In this document: positions 34,470-44,525 of the stretch, piece after piece
Numbering within the stretch: position 1 is the first letter of the stretch
Layout: each line of letters opens with the position of its first letter
Source: Igneacidithiobacillus sp041146875
Lineage (GTDB): Bacteria; Pseudomonadota; Gammaproteobacteria; Acidithiobacillales; Acidithiobacillaceae
Assembly (NCBI RefSeq): GCF_041146875.1
Contig: NZ_JBFRXP010000007.1
Location: 1-64,000 of the forward strand
Length of the DNA stretch: 64,000 nt
Reading direction: 5' to 3'
Made by a program: the position numbers and the translations under genes
The notes under the pieces: generated by a model
The model's input: the letters and a program-made list of their open reading frames with translations, nothing else
What the model was told of the DNA's origin: nothing
Databases searched by the model: none

Positions 34470-35857
34470 TCCACCTCTGCCTGCAATCGCGTGCGGGCAC
34501 GGGCGATGGCGGCGCGCACTTGCTCGGGCGCAGTGCCACCCAGGTGGTTGCGGGCGGCGACGGAACCTTCCAGGGTGAGCACACGGAAGACATCCTCGCC
34601 AATGGTGCTGGACAGCGCTCGTAGTTCGGCGAGCGGCAGGGCTTCGAGGCCAATGCCACGATTCTGGGCAAGGCGCACGGCGCGTCCAACCACGGCATGT
34701 GCATCGCGGAAAGGGACTCCCTTGCGCACCAGATAATCGGCCAGATCCGTGGCCGTGGCAAAGCCCTTCTCCGCCTCGGCACGCATGCGCGCGGGACGGG
34801 TCTGCAAGCCCGGCAACATGCGCGCCAGGAGTTGCAGGCTGGCTTCGACTTCATCCAGGGCGGTAAAGAAGATGCTCTTATCTTCCTGATTGTCGCGGTT
34901 GTAGGCCAGCGCTTGCCCCTTCATCAGAATCAGCAGTGCCGTGAGTTGCCCCATGACCTTGCCACTCTTGCCGCGGATAAGTTCGGCCACATCGGGGTTT
35001 TTCTTTTGCGGCATGATGCTGGAGCCAGTACAAAAAGCATCGGGCAGTTCGATGAACGCCAGCGCCGCCGACATCCAGTAGATCAGCTCTTCCGCCAGGC
35101 GCGACAGGTGTACGGCGATGATCGACAGGGCCGCCAGGGTTTCGAGGAGAAAATCGCGATCGGAAACGGCATCGAGACTGTTTTCGGCGACGTGATCGAA
35201 ACCGAGTTCGCGGGCGACGTCCCAGCGGTCGATGGGAAAGGTAGTGCCAGCCAGGGCCGCAGCTCCAAGGGGCAGGACATTCACGCGCTTGCGGGCATCG
35301 CGCAGGCGCTCGGCGTCGCGCCGGAACATCTCGACGTAGGCCATACTGTGATGGCCAAAGGTGACCGGCTGGGCGACTTGCAGATGGGTGAGACCGGGCA
35401 GGATGGTGTCTGCCTCGCGTTCGGCGAGGTCGACGAAAACGGATTGCAGGTCGTGCAGGAGTGCGAGCAGGCGGTCGATGGCGCCGCGCGTATACAGGCG
35501 CATATCGGTGGCGACCTGATCGTTACGCGAGCGGCCAGTGTGCAGCTTTTTGCCGGTGTCGCCGATCAGTGTGATCAGACGGCTTTCGATGTGCATGTGG
35601 ATGTCTTCGAGGCTGTCGGTGAAGGTGAAATTGCCGGCGGCAATCTCCGCGCCAATCGTCTCCAGCCCCGTGCAGATCGCCTCGACCTCTGCCGCCGTCA
35701 GTACACCAACCCGCCCGAGCATGCGCGCGTGGGCCGTCGAGCCCCGAATATCCTCGGCATAGAGGCGGCGATCGACAGCAATGGAGGACGTGAACTGCTC
35801 CACCAGGGCATCGGTACCGGCGGCGAAACGACCGCCCCACATTTTCTCACTCATCAC
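34466..35857 (-). CDS. argH: Argininosuccinate lyase
   Basis: A 463-residue member of the fumarase/aspartase superfamily that releases arginine and fumarate. MWGGRF at the N-terminus, SRNDQVATDMRL, and the signature GSSIMPQKKNPD (about 280) with the catalytic loop serine are all present. Start at 35857 or the next ATG (35854). Confidence 0.95.
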   Translation of the reverse strand: MMSEKMWGGRFAAGTDALVEQFTSSIAVDRRLYAEDIRGSTAHARMLGRVGVLTAAEVEAICTGLETIGAEIAAGNFTFTDSLEDIHMHIESRLITLIGDTGKKLHTGRSRNDQVATDMRLYTRGAIDRLLALLHDLQSVFVDLAEREADTILPGLTHLQVAQPVTFGHHSMAYVEMFRRDAERLRDARKRVNVLPLGAAALAGTTFPIDRWDVARELGFDHVAENSLDAVSDRDFLLETLAALSIIAVHLSRLAEELIYWMSAALAFIELPDAFCTGSSIMPQKKNPDVAELIRGKSGKVMGQLTALLILMKGQALAYNRDNQEDKSIFFTALDEVEASLQLLARMLPGLQTRPARMRAEAEKGFATATDLADYLVRKGVPFRDAHAVVGRAVRLAQNRGIGLEALPLAELRALSSTIGEDVFRVLTLEGSVAARNHLGGTAPEQVRAAIARARTRLQAEVE

Positions 35858-35921
35858 AGACCTCCTCGCTTGCCGCGACTATACCCAAAGCGTTGCTGGT
35901 GGACCAGTTCAGTCCCAAGAA

Positions 35922-36506
35922 TCAGTCGGTCAGGCGGAAGATGTTCCAGATGTCGTCGCGGCGCAGCGCGTGCAGTAGCGAAAAGGCGACATGGCCAATC
36001 CAGTAGGCCCAGACCAAATTGGATAGCGCCTTATGTAAGGGCGTGAGGGTATGCAGGATGGGGCTGGGCGGGGTGCCCCCTTGCGGGAGAAAGAAGAAGA
36101 TGGCGGTGCCGGTGAGGGCCATCCAGGTGACCAGCAAGAGACCGAGGCCGTGAATGAGCGCGGCAAGACCGGGGGCCGGACCAATAGGCCGCAGACGTCC
36201 GCGGGCAAGGGCACGCAGGTCATCCCAGATGGGACGCCAGGGACCGCGTACGGGAAAAAGCTGGGTGCGAATGGCAGGTGTGGTAACAATCCACAGCCAC
36301 TCCCAGAGCAGAAAGAGCGCCGTAGTCAGCCCCACCCAGGCATGGGTGCTGAAGAGCAGTTGGGTGATGCTGCCATAGTCGGCGTGCCGGAAATCCGGCG
36401 TCATCCACAGCGAACTGAAAAGCTGCCAGGTAACGCCAAAGGCAATGCCTGCGTGCAGCCAGCGCGCCTCACGCGGCCAGGGGTTATCGCGGCTGGTTTC
36501 CTGCAT
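35922..36506 (-). CDS. Cytochrome b561-type membrane protein
   Basis: A 194-residue inner-membrane protein with four predicted helices. Histidines placed for two haems are seen in RWLHAGIAF, THAWVGL, LIHGLGLLL and GHVAFSLLHAL, the pattern of bacterial cytochrome b561 and hydrogenase b-type cytochromes. It would pass electrons between the quinone pool and a periplasmic partner. No partner is adjacent; it lies between argH and thrB. Confidence 0.75.
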   Translation of the reverse strand: MQETSRDNPWPREARWLHAGIAFGVTWQLFSSLWMTPDFRHADYGSITQLLFSTHAWVGLTTALFLLWEWLWIVTTPAIRTQLFPVRGPWRPIWDDLRALARGRLRPIGPAPGLAALIHGLGLLLVTWMALTGTAIFFFLPQGGTPPSPILHTLTPLHKALSNLVWAYWIGHVAFSLLHALRRDDIWNIFRLTD

Positions 36507-36551
36507 GTCTCTCCTCGATGCTTCGCCTGGCCTTGCGTCAGACGCCCGACT

Positions 36552-37484
36552 TCAACAAAACTCGCGTCGCCGCTCCAGAATGCGACGATATTCTTCGGGA
36601 TCGCGCAGTTCGGTGAGTTGCCCGCCACGAGGAAAATGCTTGGCCTCCAGGCGTAACAGCCAAAAACGCAGGGCAGCAGCACGCATGTAAGGGAACCAGA
36701 GCCCGTGTTCATGCCGCGTAAAGGGACGCACGCTCTCGTAGGCCTGCCAGAGACTAGCGGCAAGATTTTTGTCGAGGCTGCCATCGGGATAGGAACACCA
36801 GGAGTTAGCTACCACCGCCAGGTCGTAGAGCCAGGCATCATCGCCGGCATAGTAGTAGTCGATGGTGCCGGTGATATCGTTCCCCGCAAACAAGACGTTA
36901 TCGGGAAAGAGATCGGCATGGATGACCCCCCCGGGCAGCTTGTCGCGCGGCCACTGCTTTTGCGCTTCGCGTTCATCTACCAATAATTCCCGCTCGCCGG
37001 GGCTGAGCTTGGGGATCAAGCGTCTTCCGGTCTCCTGACACCAGCCGAGACCCGCAGGATTCGGGTGCTCCTCGGGAAAGCCTCGCCCGGCCAGATGCAT
37101 GCGTGCCAGGACTTGTCCGAGGGCGCTGATCTCGGCCTCGCTCGGTGCGCGACCCTCAATCGACTGCCCGGACAAGCGCTGCACGATGGCTGCCGGTTTA
37201 CCGCAGAGTTCGCCAAGGATTTCGCCATTGCGCGTATGCACCGGCGCTGGGCAGGGAATACCGTGCTGGCTAAGCCATTCCGTCACATGCAGGTAGTAGG
37301 GGATGCTCTCCCGCGGCAGGCGCTCAAAGATGGTCAGAACAAAACGTCCGGCACTGGTGTCGAGAAAGAAATTGCTATTCTCGGTGCCCGCGCAAATGCC
37401 GGCGATCTGCTCCAGGCTGCCTAAGTCATAGTCGGCCAGAAAGCTCGCCAGTTCGGTGTCGGGGATATCGGTATAAACAGCCAT
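36552..37484 (-). CDS. thrB: Homoserine kinase, type II (APH fold)
   Basis: A 310-residue kinase of the choline/aminoglycoside-kinase fold. GTENSNFFL is the nucleotide loop; VIHADLFPDNVLF holds the catalytic Asp and metal-binding Asn; GTIDYYYAGDD holds the second Asp. It phosphorylates homoserine on the way to threonine. It starts five bases after the DUF2782 stop; polA lies beyond, the usual grouping. Confidence 0.9.
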   Translation of the reverse strand: MAVYTDIPDTELASFLADYDLGSLEQIAGICAGTENSNFFLDTSAGRFVLTIFERLPRESIPYYLHVTEWLSQHGIPCPAPVHTRNGEILGELCGKPAAIVQRLSGQSIEGRAPSEAEISALGQVLARMHLAGRGFPEEHPNPAGLGWCQETGRRLIPKLSPGERELLVDEREAQKQWPRDKLPGGVIHADLFPDNVLFAGNDITGTIDYYYAGDDAWLYDLAVVANSWCSYPDGSLDKNLAASLWQAYESVRPFTRHEHGLWFPYMRAAALRFWLLRLEAKHFPRGGQLTELRDPEEYRRILERRREFC

Positions 37485-37488
37485 GCAA

Positions 37489-37821
37489 TTACCAGCGAAA
37501 GAGGGTCCACTGCGGCACGTCCATTTTTTCCGCATCGGAGTTGGGCACACGAGTAAATCCATGGCCGCTTCGGTTGACGAGATAGTACGGAGGAAAGGGC
37601 TTGGGCGGGATGACCTTGACCATGTAGACCTCGCCATCGGCCTTGAATTCTTCTATTTTGGCGCCTTTCGGCACATGCAGTTCGGCTTCGGGGAGGCTGT
37701 TCTTGGGCGGCGCCAGGCGTGGCAAATGAATCGGGTATTTTTCGGGCCCACTGTCGGCCAGTGCAAGGCTGGCGCAGAGGAAGGCACCGAGGCCAAGAAG
37801 GATTGCAAGATTGCGCGGCAT
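37489..37821 (-). CDS. DUF2782 secreted protein
   Basis: A 110-residue protein with a cleavable signal peptide (after ALA, about residue 22). A small domain follows with the pattern GEVYMVKVIPPKPFPPYYLV, typical of DUF2782, often found next to polA and thrB. Function unknown; probably periplasmic. Confidence 0.82.
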   Translation of the reverse strand: MPRNLAILLGLGAFLCASLALADSGPEKYPIHLPRLAPPKNSLPEAELHVPKGAKIEEFKADGEVYMVKVIPPKPFPPYYLVNRSGHGFTRVPNSDAEKMDVPQWTLFRW

Positions 37822-37838
37822 GAAGGGTTCCTCCCTAT

Positions 37839-38558
37839 TTACAGGTTGAGCAGGGCCTCGGTTTCTGCCGCCGACGGGGCAAAACCGCGTTTTTCGTAAT
37901 GATCAAAGATGGCTGCGACCACGGCATCGGGGTCGTCGAGTACCGTCACCAAGTCCAGATCGGCTGCGTTGATAGTGCCATGCACCAGCATCGTGCTTTT
38001 CCACCAGTCGATCAGCCCGCCCCAGAAGCTGGAATCGAAGAGGATGATGGGCATGCGCCGGGTCTTGCCGGTCTGTACCAGGGTGAGGCATTCGGCGAGC
38101 TCGTCCAGGGTGCCAAAGCCGCCGGGCATGACCACATAAGCGGCGGCATATTTCATGAACATTACCTTGCGCGAATAAAAGTGTTCGAAGGAAATGGAAA
38201 TGTCCTGGTAGGGGTTGGTATGCTGTTCGTGCGGTAGTTCGATGTTGAGTCCAATGCTGTAACCGGTGCCGCGATGGGCGCCACGGTTGGCCGCCTCCAT
38301 CACGCCAGGGCCACCGCCGCTGATCACCGAAAAGCCGGCGTTGGAGAGCTTTTCGGCGATGCTCAGGGTCTGCTGGTACCAGTGGTGTTCTTCGGGTAAG
38401 CGGGCGGAGCCGAAGATACTAACGCAGGGCTCGACGGCGGCCAGTTTCTCATATCCGCGCACGAACTCCGCCATGATCTGGAAGATTTTCCAAGCCTCGC
38501 GGGTAAGACGACTCTCGCCGCCATCACGAAGTCGTTCCGTATCCAGGGGTGCGCGCAT
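37839..38558 (-). CDS. LOG-family nucleotide phosphoribohydrolase (TIGR00730)
   Basis: A 239-residue Rossmann-fold protein. SGGGPGVMEAANRGAHRG and the catalytic PGGFGTLDELAE motif define the LOG family, which releases a base from nucleoside 5'-monophosphates (cytokinin-type or pyrimidine/purine). It is the larger PpnN-unrelated type common beside polA. It is divergent from polA. Confidence 0.87.
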   Translation of the reverse strand: MRAPLDTERLRDGGESRLTREAWKIFQIMAEFVRGYEKLAAVEPCVSIFGSARLPEEHHWYQQTLSIAEKLSNAGFSVISGGGPGVMEAANRGAHRGTGYSIGLNIELPHEQHTNPYQDISISFEHFYSRKVMFMKYAAAYVVMPGGFGTLDELAECLTLVQTGKTRRMPIILFDSSFWGGLIDWWKSTMLVHGTINAADLDLVTVLDDPDAVVAAIFDHYEKRGFAPSAAETEALLNL

Positions 38559-38626
38559 AGTGTGGGCCTACCGTAGGTGCTCAAATTTTCCGTATTATGG
38601 CGGAAAGCAGCGGAAAAGTCCTTATC

Positions 38627-41329
38627 ATGACCGAAAATCCTCGTATCCTTGTCGATGCCTCCAGTTTCCTCTATCGCGCCTTTCACGCCTTGCCCGATCT
38701 GCGCGCCCCCGATGGTCTTCCCACTGGTGCCATATATGGCGTAATCAATATGTTGCGGCGTTTGGAGCGCGAATATCCGCAGGGCGAGATCATCGTCATC
38801 TTCGATGCCCCAGGGCCGACCTTTCGCGATGACATCTATCCCGAATACAAAGCGCAGCGGCCACCTATGCCGCCAGAGTTGCGCGTGCAAGTCGAGCCGT
38901 TGTTGCAATGGATTGGCGCCATGGGCCTGCCGTTGCTGCGTGAGCCTGGGGTGGAAGCCGATGACGTCATTGGCACCCTCGCTTGTGCCACGGAGGTGGA
39001 GCGGCCTGTCCTCATCATCAGTGGCGACAAAGATCTCGCCCAGCTTGTCGACATACGCACGAAAATCATCGATACCATGAAGAATACCGTGCTGGATGAG
39101 GTGGGTGTGCAGGAGAAATTTGGTGTTACTGCCGGGCAGATCGTCGATTATCTCGCCCTGGTGGGGGACAAGGTGGACAACATCCCCGGCGTGCCCAGCG
39201 CGGGGCCCAAGACCGTGGCCAAATGGCTCGGTCAATATGGCAATCTCACAAATCTCCTTGCCCACGCGGACGACGTTGGCGGCAAGGTAGGTGAGGCCCT
39301 GCGTAGCAGCCGCGATTTTCTGCCGCGCAGCTACGAGCTGGCCAGGATTCGCTGTGATCTGCCGCTACCGGGGCAGGGCTACCAGCGGCGTCCAGCGAAT
39401 AGTGCAGCACTTCTTTCGCTGGCAGAGCGCTTGGGCTTTTCTACTTGGCGGCGCGAATTGCAGGCGCAACAGGAGACAGATGGCGAAGTCGAGTCGCCAG
39501 TCGCAGCCAGTGACGCCATTGACCGTAGTCGCTATCGCCTGATCGATACGGAAGATGCCTTGTGCGAGTTGTTGGTGCGTTTGCAGGCCACGGAACGGGT
39601 CGCCATCGATACCGAGACGACGTCTCTGAACCCTCACGATGCGGAGTTGGTGGGGGTTTCTGTTGCGTGGCAAGAGGGTGATGCGATCGAGGCGGCCTAT
39701 CTGCCCCTCGGACACCGAGAGGGTAAACAGATAGCGCGGGAACGTGCCCTGATGGCGCTGCGCCCGTGGCTGGAGTCGGCGCGACCCAAGCTCGCCCAAA
39801 ATGCCAAGTTCGATTGGCAGATCTTTTGGGCGCAGGGCGTGCAGCCGCAGGGCTTGTTACGTGACACCCTGCTCGCCAGCTATGTGCTCGACTCGAACGG
39901 CCCGCACGACCTGGATCATCTGGCGCAGCGATTTCTCCAGCATGAGAACATCCACTACGAAGATGTCGCTGGCAAGGGCAAGAAGCAGCGTAGCTTTGCC
40001 GAAGTGGCCATTGCTGAGGCCTTGCCCTATGCCGCAGAGGATGCCGATGTGTGCCTGCGCCTCGACGCACTGCTTTGGCCGAGGATCGAAAAAGAGCCCG
40101 GCCTGCTGCACGTATTCAGCGAGATCGAGATGCCCCTGGTGCCGGTGCTGGCGCGCATGGAGTGGGCCGGCGTGAAGATTGATCGGCAGCAGTTGGAGGC
40201 TCTGAGCAGCCAGCTCGCCGCAGCTATGGAGCAGGTCGAGCGCGAGGCGCAGGAGATGGCCGGGCAGTCGTTCAATCTCTCCTCTCCCAAGCAGATCCAG
40301 GAAATCCTCTTCGATAAGATGCAGTTGCCAAGTCAGAAAAAGACCAAGGGAGGCCAGGCCTCAACCGATGAAGACAGTTTGGCACAGCTGGCCGGCCACT
40401 CGCCTTTGCCGGGCCTGATTCTGGAATATCGCAGCCTCGCCAAGCTACGGAATACCTATGCCGATGCCTTACCGCAGATGATCCACCCGCGCACCGGGCG
40501 CGTCCACACCCACTATCGGCAGGCAGTGGCGGCCACCGGGCGGCTCTCCTCCAGCGATCCGAACCTGCAGAACATCCCCGTGCGCACGGAGCAGGGGCGG
40601 CGCATCCGCGCTGCCTTCATTGCCGAGCCTGGTCATCTGCTGCTGAGTGCCGATTATTCGCAAATCGAGCTGCGCATCATGGCGCATTTGTCGCAGGACG
40701 CAAGCCTGCTGGCTGCCTTTGCTGCGGGCGAAGATATCCACCGGGCGACCGCTGCCGAGGTATTCGCGATCCCGCTGGAGGAAGTCGATAGCGAGCAACG
40801 GCGCGCCGCCAAGGCGATCAATTTCGGCCTCATCTATGGTCAGACCGCTTTTGGCCTCGCGCAGCAGCTAGGGGTCGATCAGGCCAGTGCGCGCGCCTAC
40901 ATGCAGCGCTATTTCGAGCGTTATCCTGGGGTGCAACGGTACATGGAAGACACCCGCGTGCAGGCGCGCAAGGTAGGTTTCGTCGAGACCCTCTTTGGCC
41001 GGCGGCTCTACGTGCCGGAGATTCAGTCGCGCAATCCCGCCCGCCGAAATTACGCCGAACGTGCCGCCATCAATGCCCCCCTGCAGGGGACGGCGGCCGA
41101 CCTGATCAAGCTGGCGATGATTGCCGTCGATGCCTGGTTACAGGAAGATCCCGCACGCGGTCGCATGATCCTGCAGGTGCATGACGAATTGATTCTGGAA
41201 GTCCCGGAAGCAGGATTAGCAGACGCCACGCAAGCTCTGCGTGCGCGGATGGAAGGTGTGGCAAAACTTGCAGTGCCGCTGGAAGTCAGTGTGGGTTGGG
41301 GCGCCTCCTGGGCCGAGGCACACTCCTGA
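38627..41329 (+). CDS. polA: DNA polymerase I
   Basis: A 900-residue three-domain polymerase. The 5'-3' exonuclease (about 1-290) has LVDASSFLYRAFHALPDL and EADDVIGTLA. The 3'-5' exonuclease (about 300-490) keeps the acidic pair in AIDTETTSL, so proofreading is probably active. The polymerase domain has motif A SADYSQIELR, motif B AAKAINFGLIYG and motif C QVHDELILE. ATG 38627 gives the natural N-terminus; the 38597 ATG is an alternative. Confidence 0.95.
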   Translation: MTENPRILVDASSFLYRAFHALPDLRAPDGLPTGAIYGVINMLRRLEREYPQGEIIVIFDAPGPTFRDDIYPEYKAQRPPMPPELRVQVEPLLQWIGAMGLPLLREPGVEADDVIGTLACATEVERPVLIISGDKDLAQLVDIRTKIIDTMKNTVLDEVGVQEKFGVTAGQIVDYLALVGDKVDNIPGVPSAGPKTVAKWLGQYGNLTNLLAHADDVGGKVGEALRSSRDFLPRSYELARIRCDLPLPGQGYQRRPANSAALLSLAERLGFSTWRRELQAQQETDGEVESPVAASDAIDRSRYRLIDTEDALCELLVRLQATERVAIDTETTSLNPHDAELVGVSVAWQEGDAIEAAYLPLGHREGKQIARERALMALRPWLESARPKLAQNAKFDWQIFWAQGVQPQGLLRDTLLASYVLDSNGPHDLDHLAQRFLQHENIHYEDVAGKGKKQRSFAEVAIAEALPYAAEDADVCLRLDALLWPRIEKEPGLLHVFSEIEMPLVPVLARMEWAGVKIDRQQLEALSSQLAAAMEQVEREAQEMAGQSFNLSSPKQIQEILFDKMQLPSQKKTKGGQASTDEDSLAQLAGHSPLPGLILEYRSLAKLRNTYADALPQMIHPRTGRVHTHYRQAVAATGRLSSSDPNLQNIPVRTEQGRRIRAAFIAEPGHLLLSADYSQIELRIMAHLSQDASLLAAFAAGEDIHRATAAEVFAIPLEEVDSEQRRAAKAINFGLIYGQTAFGLAQQLGVDQASARAYMQRYFERYPGVQRYMEDTRVQARKVGFVETLFGRRLYVPEIQSRNPARRNYAERAAINAPLQGTAADLIKLAMIAVDAWLQEDPARGRMILQVHDELILEVPEAGLADATQALRARMEGVAKLAVPLEVSVGWGASWAEAHS

Positions 41330-41332
41330 GGA

Positions 41333-41791
41333 TCAGTGCTGGTTGCTGCTGTGGAACATCTTCAAAATGGCATCACTACTGAGTTCTTCCCCATTCAGTG
41401 CCATGGCCAGGACCTCGCCACCAATGACCTGGGGGGCGATAATCATGTCCGGCTGTACGCGTTGCACGCGCTTGAGGTTTTTGCTGTCGTTGACGGCGGC
41501 CACGGTCTTGGCGGGGCCTTGTAACTCGCGTACGGCAAGGATGATGAAGGCATTTTCCGAATCGTCGGCGCGCAGCGCGAGAACCGCGGCGGCGGCATTG
41601 GCCTCGGCCTGGTTGAGGACATCCGTATCGCTGGCGTCGCCAATGATTACGTCTTCTGCCTGAAAGTAGGTGTCATCAGGCTGGCGCAGCAGAATTACGC
41701 GCACGACTTGCTCGCGCTGCTTCAGTTCGCGGTAGCTGTTGCGCGCCAGGGGCGTGTCACCAACAATAAGATAGTGATCTTTCAATGACAT
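41333..41791 (-). CDS. Stand-alone Kch-like RCK/TrkA-N domain
   Basis: A 152-residue soluble protein. It aligns along its whole length with the cytoplasmic RCK domain of the E. coli potassium channel Kch: GDASDTDVLNQA, ENAFIILA, AVNDSKNLKRV, PQVIGGEVLAMALNGEE. No membrane helix or selectivity filter is present, so the pore is missing. The nucleotide loop is degenerate (VGDTPLA). It may be a free gating or sensor subunit, or a relic. Start at 41791 chosen from homology. It converges with polA, three bases apart. Confidence 0.75.
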   Translation of the reverse strand: MSLKDHYLIVGDTPLARNSYRELKQREQVVRVILLRQPDDTYFQAEDVIIGDASDTDVLNQAEANAAAAVLALRADDSENAFIILAVRELQGPAKTVAAVNDSKNLKRVQRVQPDMIIAPQVIGGEVLAMALNGEELSSDAILKMFHSSNQH

Positions 41792-41833
41792 GGCTGTATC
41801 CCTCACGTGTTTTCGGAAAAATTGAACTTTACT

Positions 41834-42580
41834 TCAATCTTTAGCATCAAAAGGGGGTAGCTTTTCCCGGACTTCACCTCCCTGTCCGGGATGGGAGTCC
41901 TCTCCTCCCTTTGAGGACTCATTATTGTTCCCCGCTTCTGGCGGGGGACTTTTTTCCAGCCAAGTCGCTAACGTAGCGTGTAGCTCTGCGACGCCGTCCC
42001 CTTCCTTGGCGGAAAACAGTTGTGCGCTACTGCCTTCCATCTCTCCTGCCCGCAATACCTGTTGCAGCGTTTGTTTTGCCGCCCCGCGCGAGAGCTTGTC
42101 CGCCTTGTTCAGCAAGACGTGTACTGGCTGCTGGCAGTGGGCGGCAAAGCGCAGCAGGTCACAGTCGAAAGGCATTAGCGGATGACGAATATCCATAACC
42201 AGAATGAGGCCGGTAAGGCTTTGCCGGCTACGCAGATACTGGTTGAGCAATTCGCCCCAATGCTTGCGCATGGCCTCGGGAACCTTGGCATAGCCGTAGC
42301 CTGGCAGGTCGACAAGACGTTTTTCAGCGCTGCCGAGGGTAAAAAAATTCAGGGCCTGGGTGCGACCGGGGGTGCGACTGACCCGCGCTAACGCCCGTTG
42401 CTGGCAGACACGGTTGAGCACCGAGGACTTGCCGACATTGGAGCGTCCCGCCATGGCCACTTCGGCACCGCTGTCGGCAGGGAGTTGGCTTAAGCGGGTC
42501 ACGCTGAGCAGGTACTCGGCCTGCTGCAGGGCGACAAGACGTGCTTTCCCTTGCCCGGGATTGTGCTTGGTATGTTCCAT
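41834..42580 (-). CDS. engB: Ribosome-assembly GTPase EngB (YsxC)
   Basis: A 248-residue GTPase needed for large-subunit assembly. G1 GRSNVGKSS, G2/G3 DLPGYGYAKVP, G4 NKADKLS and G5 SAKEG are present. After the GTPase domain a charged tail of about 40 residues (GNNNESSKGGEDSHPGQ) is added, longer than the usual family end. ATG 42580 is preferred over an upstream TTG; it is divergent from resB. Confidence 0.92.
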   Translation of the reverse strand: MEHTKHNPGQGKARLVALQQAEYLLSVTRLSQLPADSGAEVAMAGRSNVGKSSVLNRVCQQRALARVSRTPGRTQALNFFTLGSAEKRLVDLPGYGYAKVPEAMRKHWGELLNQYLRSRQSLTGLILVMDIRHPLMPFDCDLLRFAAHCQQPVHVLLNKADKLSRGAAKQTLQQVLRAGEMEGSSAQLFSAKEGDGVAELHATLATWLEKSPPPEAGNNNESSKGGEDSHPGQGGEVREKLPPFDAKD

Positions 42581-42662
42581 GCTAGGAGCATAGCCGTGGG
42601 ACGCGGTTACTGGCAATTCTTTCTTGAAGCGCTAGACTGCGAGCAGAGAAAACAAACGGGAG

Positions 42663-44501
42663 GTGGTCTTGCAGACCGTAAGCAATGTTCGGTCGGTCCA
42701 GTCGTCGCGACTGCGCTTGCTGGTGCAGTTTTTGGGGTCCATGCGTCTGGCGGTAAGCTTGTTGGTGTTGCTGGCTATCGCGTCGATTATTGGCACGATA
42801 CTCAGCCAGCAACAGCCCTACGACAATTATCAGCTGCAATTTGGCAGCTTTTGGTTTCAGGTCTACCGCGAACTGGGGCTCTACAATGTCTATCGTACCC
42901 TTTGGTATACCGGCATTGTGGCCTTCCTGGTCCTGTCCACCGCCACCTGTGTAACGCGTAACACCCCACGCATGCTGCGCGACATGCGGGCGCTGCCGGT
43001 GCGGCAACGGCACGCAGCAATCCGGGCACAAGATCATTTCTTGTCGATGGATGCACCGGCGTCCGCCGAAGCCATGGCAGCGCGCCTCGCCAGTTTATTA
43101 CGCACGGCGGGCTTTCGTCCGCGCCTGGAGCGCGATGGCAGCGATTTCTATGTGGCCGCCCGTAAGGGACGCTTTCATCGGCTCGGCTATTTCCTCACCC
43201 ATCTCGCCATCATCCTGATCTGTGCGGCGGCCCTTTATAACGCCGACATCCCGGTGAAATGGGCGGAATGGACCGGCACCCTCAAACCCGCCAACAACTT
43301 CGATCTGCCCCTGAGTGAAATTCCCCGATCGGCATGGATGCCGCTGCACAATCCCGCCTACCGCGGCATCATCACCTTGCCCGAAGGCCAGACCGCCAAC
43401 GCGGTGTTTGCATTGGCTGGAGATGGCTATTTGGTGCAGCCCCTGCCATTTCGCATCCACCTACGTTCTTTTCATGTGCGTTATTACTCCACCGGCATGC
43501 CGAGCGATTTCGTTTCCGACGTCGTGCTCTATAGCCCATCTGGCAAGGTACTGAAAAGCGGTATCATTCGCGTCAATCATCCGATGTCTTACGATGGTGT
43601 GGAGATTTATCAATCCAGCTTTAGCGACGGTGGTTCGCTATTGCATTTGCAAAGCTATGTGTTGGGGATGCCGGCGCTGCATCCGGGAATGCTCTCCGGC
43701 CGAGTTGGGCAAACGCTGCAGGCGGGCAATTCCGGCTATGCCGTGCAGTTGAAAAACTTCTCGCTCTACAACGTCATGCCACGGGCCGCCGTGGGCGAAA
43801 AGCCAGATCCCAAAAATCCCATGGTCAACCTGGGACCGAGCTACACCTACATCGTTCACGACCCGCATGGTGGCGCGGCCGAGTTCAAAACCTATTTCAG
43901 TCCCATTAGCCGTGACGGACAGGGGTATTTTGTGCAGGGCTATCGCCAGGCGCTGGGGGATCCCTATCACTATGTATATCTGCCAGTAGGGCCGAATGGC
44001 GGCATCTCCCTGTTCCTGAATTATCTGGCGGCCCTGCAGGTAGCAGCACATGGGGGGGCGCAGGCATCGCCAGCGATATTTCAGGAGATTTTCGCGATGC
44101 TGGCAGCGCGCGTGGCGCCAAATATGTCCAGCGTCGAGCAGGATCACTTTGTTCAGGCGAGCCTCAATGCGCTGCAGCAGATGCGTGATTACCCTGCACC
44201 CTTCCTTCTGCATTTGCAGTCCTTCGATCATCGCTGGGCGGCAGGTTTGCAGGTCACCAAGTGGCCCGGTACGGTGCCAATCTACTGGGGCTGTGTAGCT
44301 CTGGTCCTGGGTATTTTTATTTTGTTTTACCTGCCGCAACGGCGTGTCTGGGCGCGGGTCGAGAATCAGGATGATGGCTGTCGCCTGGAGCTGGGCGCCA
44401 GTGCCGACCGCAACAAACGCGAATTTGCCCGCGAATTTGCCGCCTGGGAACGTGCCCTGCAAGCGCCGCCCGGCAAAGATGGTACTACATTACATTGTTG
44501 A
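42663..44501 (+). CDS. resB: Cytochrome c biogenesis protein ResB/Ccs1
   Basis: A 612-residue inner-membrane protein: helices at about 27-45, 78-98 and 180-200, a large periplasmic domain (about 205-560), and a last helix near 565-585. RLAVSLLVLLAIASIIGT and the TWYTGIVAFLVLST-like second helix are typical. With CcsB it forms the System II haem-delivery complex. GTG start. The ccsB gene follows 24 bases after the stop. Confidence 0.9.
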   Translation: MVLQTVSNVRSVQSSRLRLLVQFLGSMRLAVSLLVLLAIASIIGTILSQQQPYDNYQLQFGSFWFQVYRELGLYNVYRTLWYTGIVAFLVLSTATCVTRNTPRMLRDMRALPVRQRHAAIRAQDHFLSMDAPASAEAMAARLASLLRTAGFRPRLERDGSDFYVAARKGRFHRLGYFLTHLAIILICAAALYNADIPVKWAEWTGTLKPANNFDLPLSEIPRSAWMPLHNPAYRGIITLPEGQTANAVFALAGDGYLVQPLPFRIHLRSFHVRYYSTGMPSDFVSDVVLYSPSGKVLKSGIIRVNHPMSYDGVEIYQSSFSDGGSLLHLQSYVLGMPALHPGMLSGRVGQTLQAGNSGYAVQLKNFSLYNVMPRAAVGEKPDPKNPMVNLGPSYTYIVHDPHGGAAEFKTYFSPISRDGQGYFVQGYRQALGDPYHYVYLPVGPNGGISLFLNYLAALQVAAHGGAQASPAIFQEIFAMLAARVAPNMSSVEQDHFVQASLNALQQMRDYPAPFLLHLQSFDHRWAAGLQVTKWPGTVPIYWGCVALVLGIFILFYLPQRRVWARVENQDDGCRLELGASADRNKREFAREFAAWERALQAPPGKDGTTLHC

Positions 44502-44525
44502 GTCTTGTGGAGAGGAGCGAAACAC

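Noticed and set aside
34697..36046. Long plus-strand open frame of about 450 codons across argH
   Set aside because: It runs antisense to a clear argininosuccinate lyase, has low-information residues and no family features.
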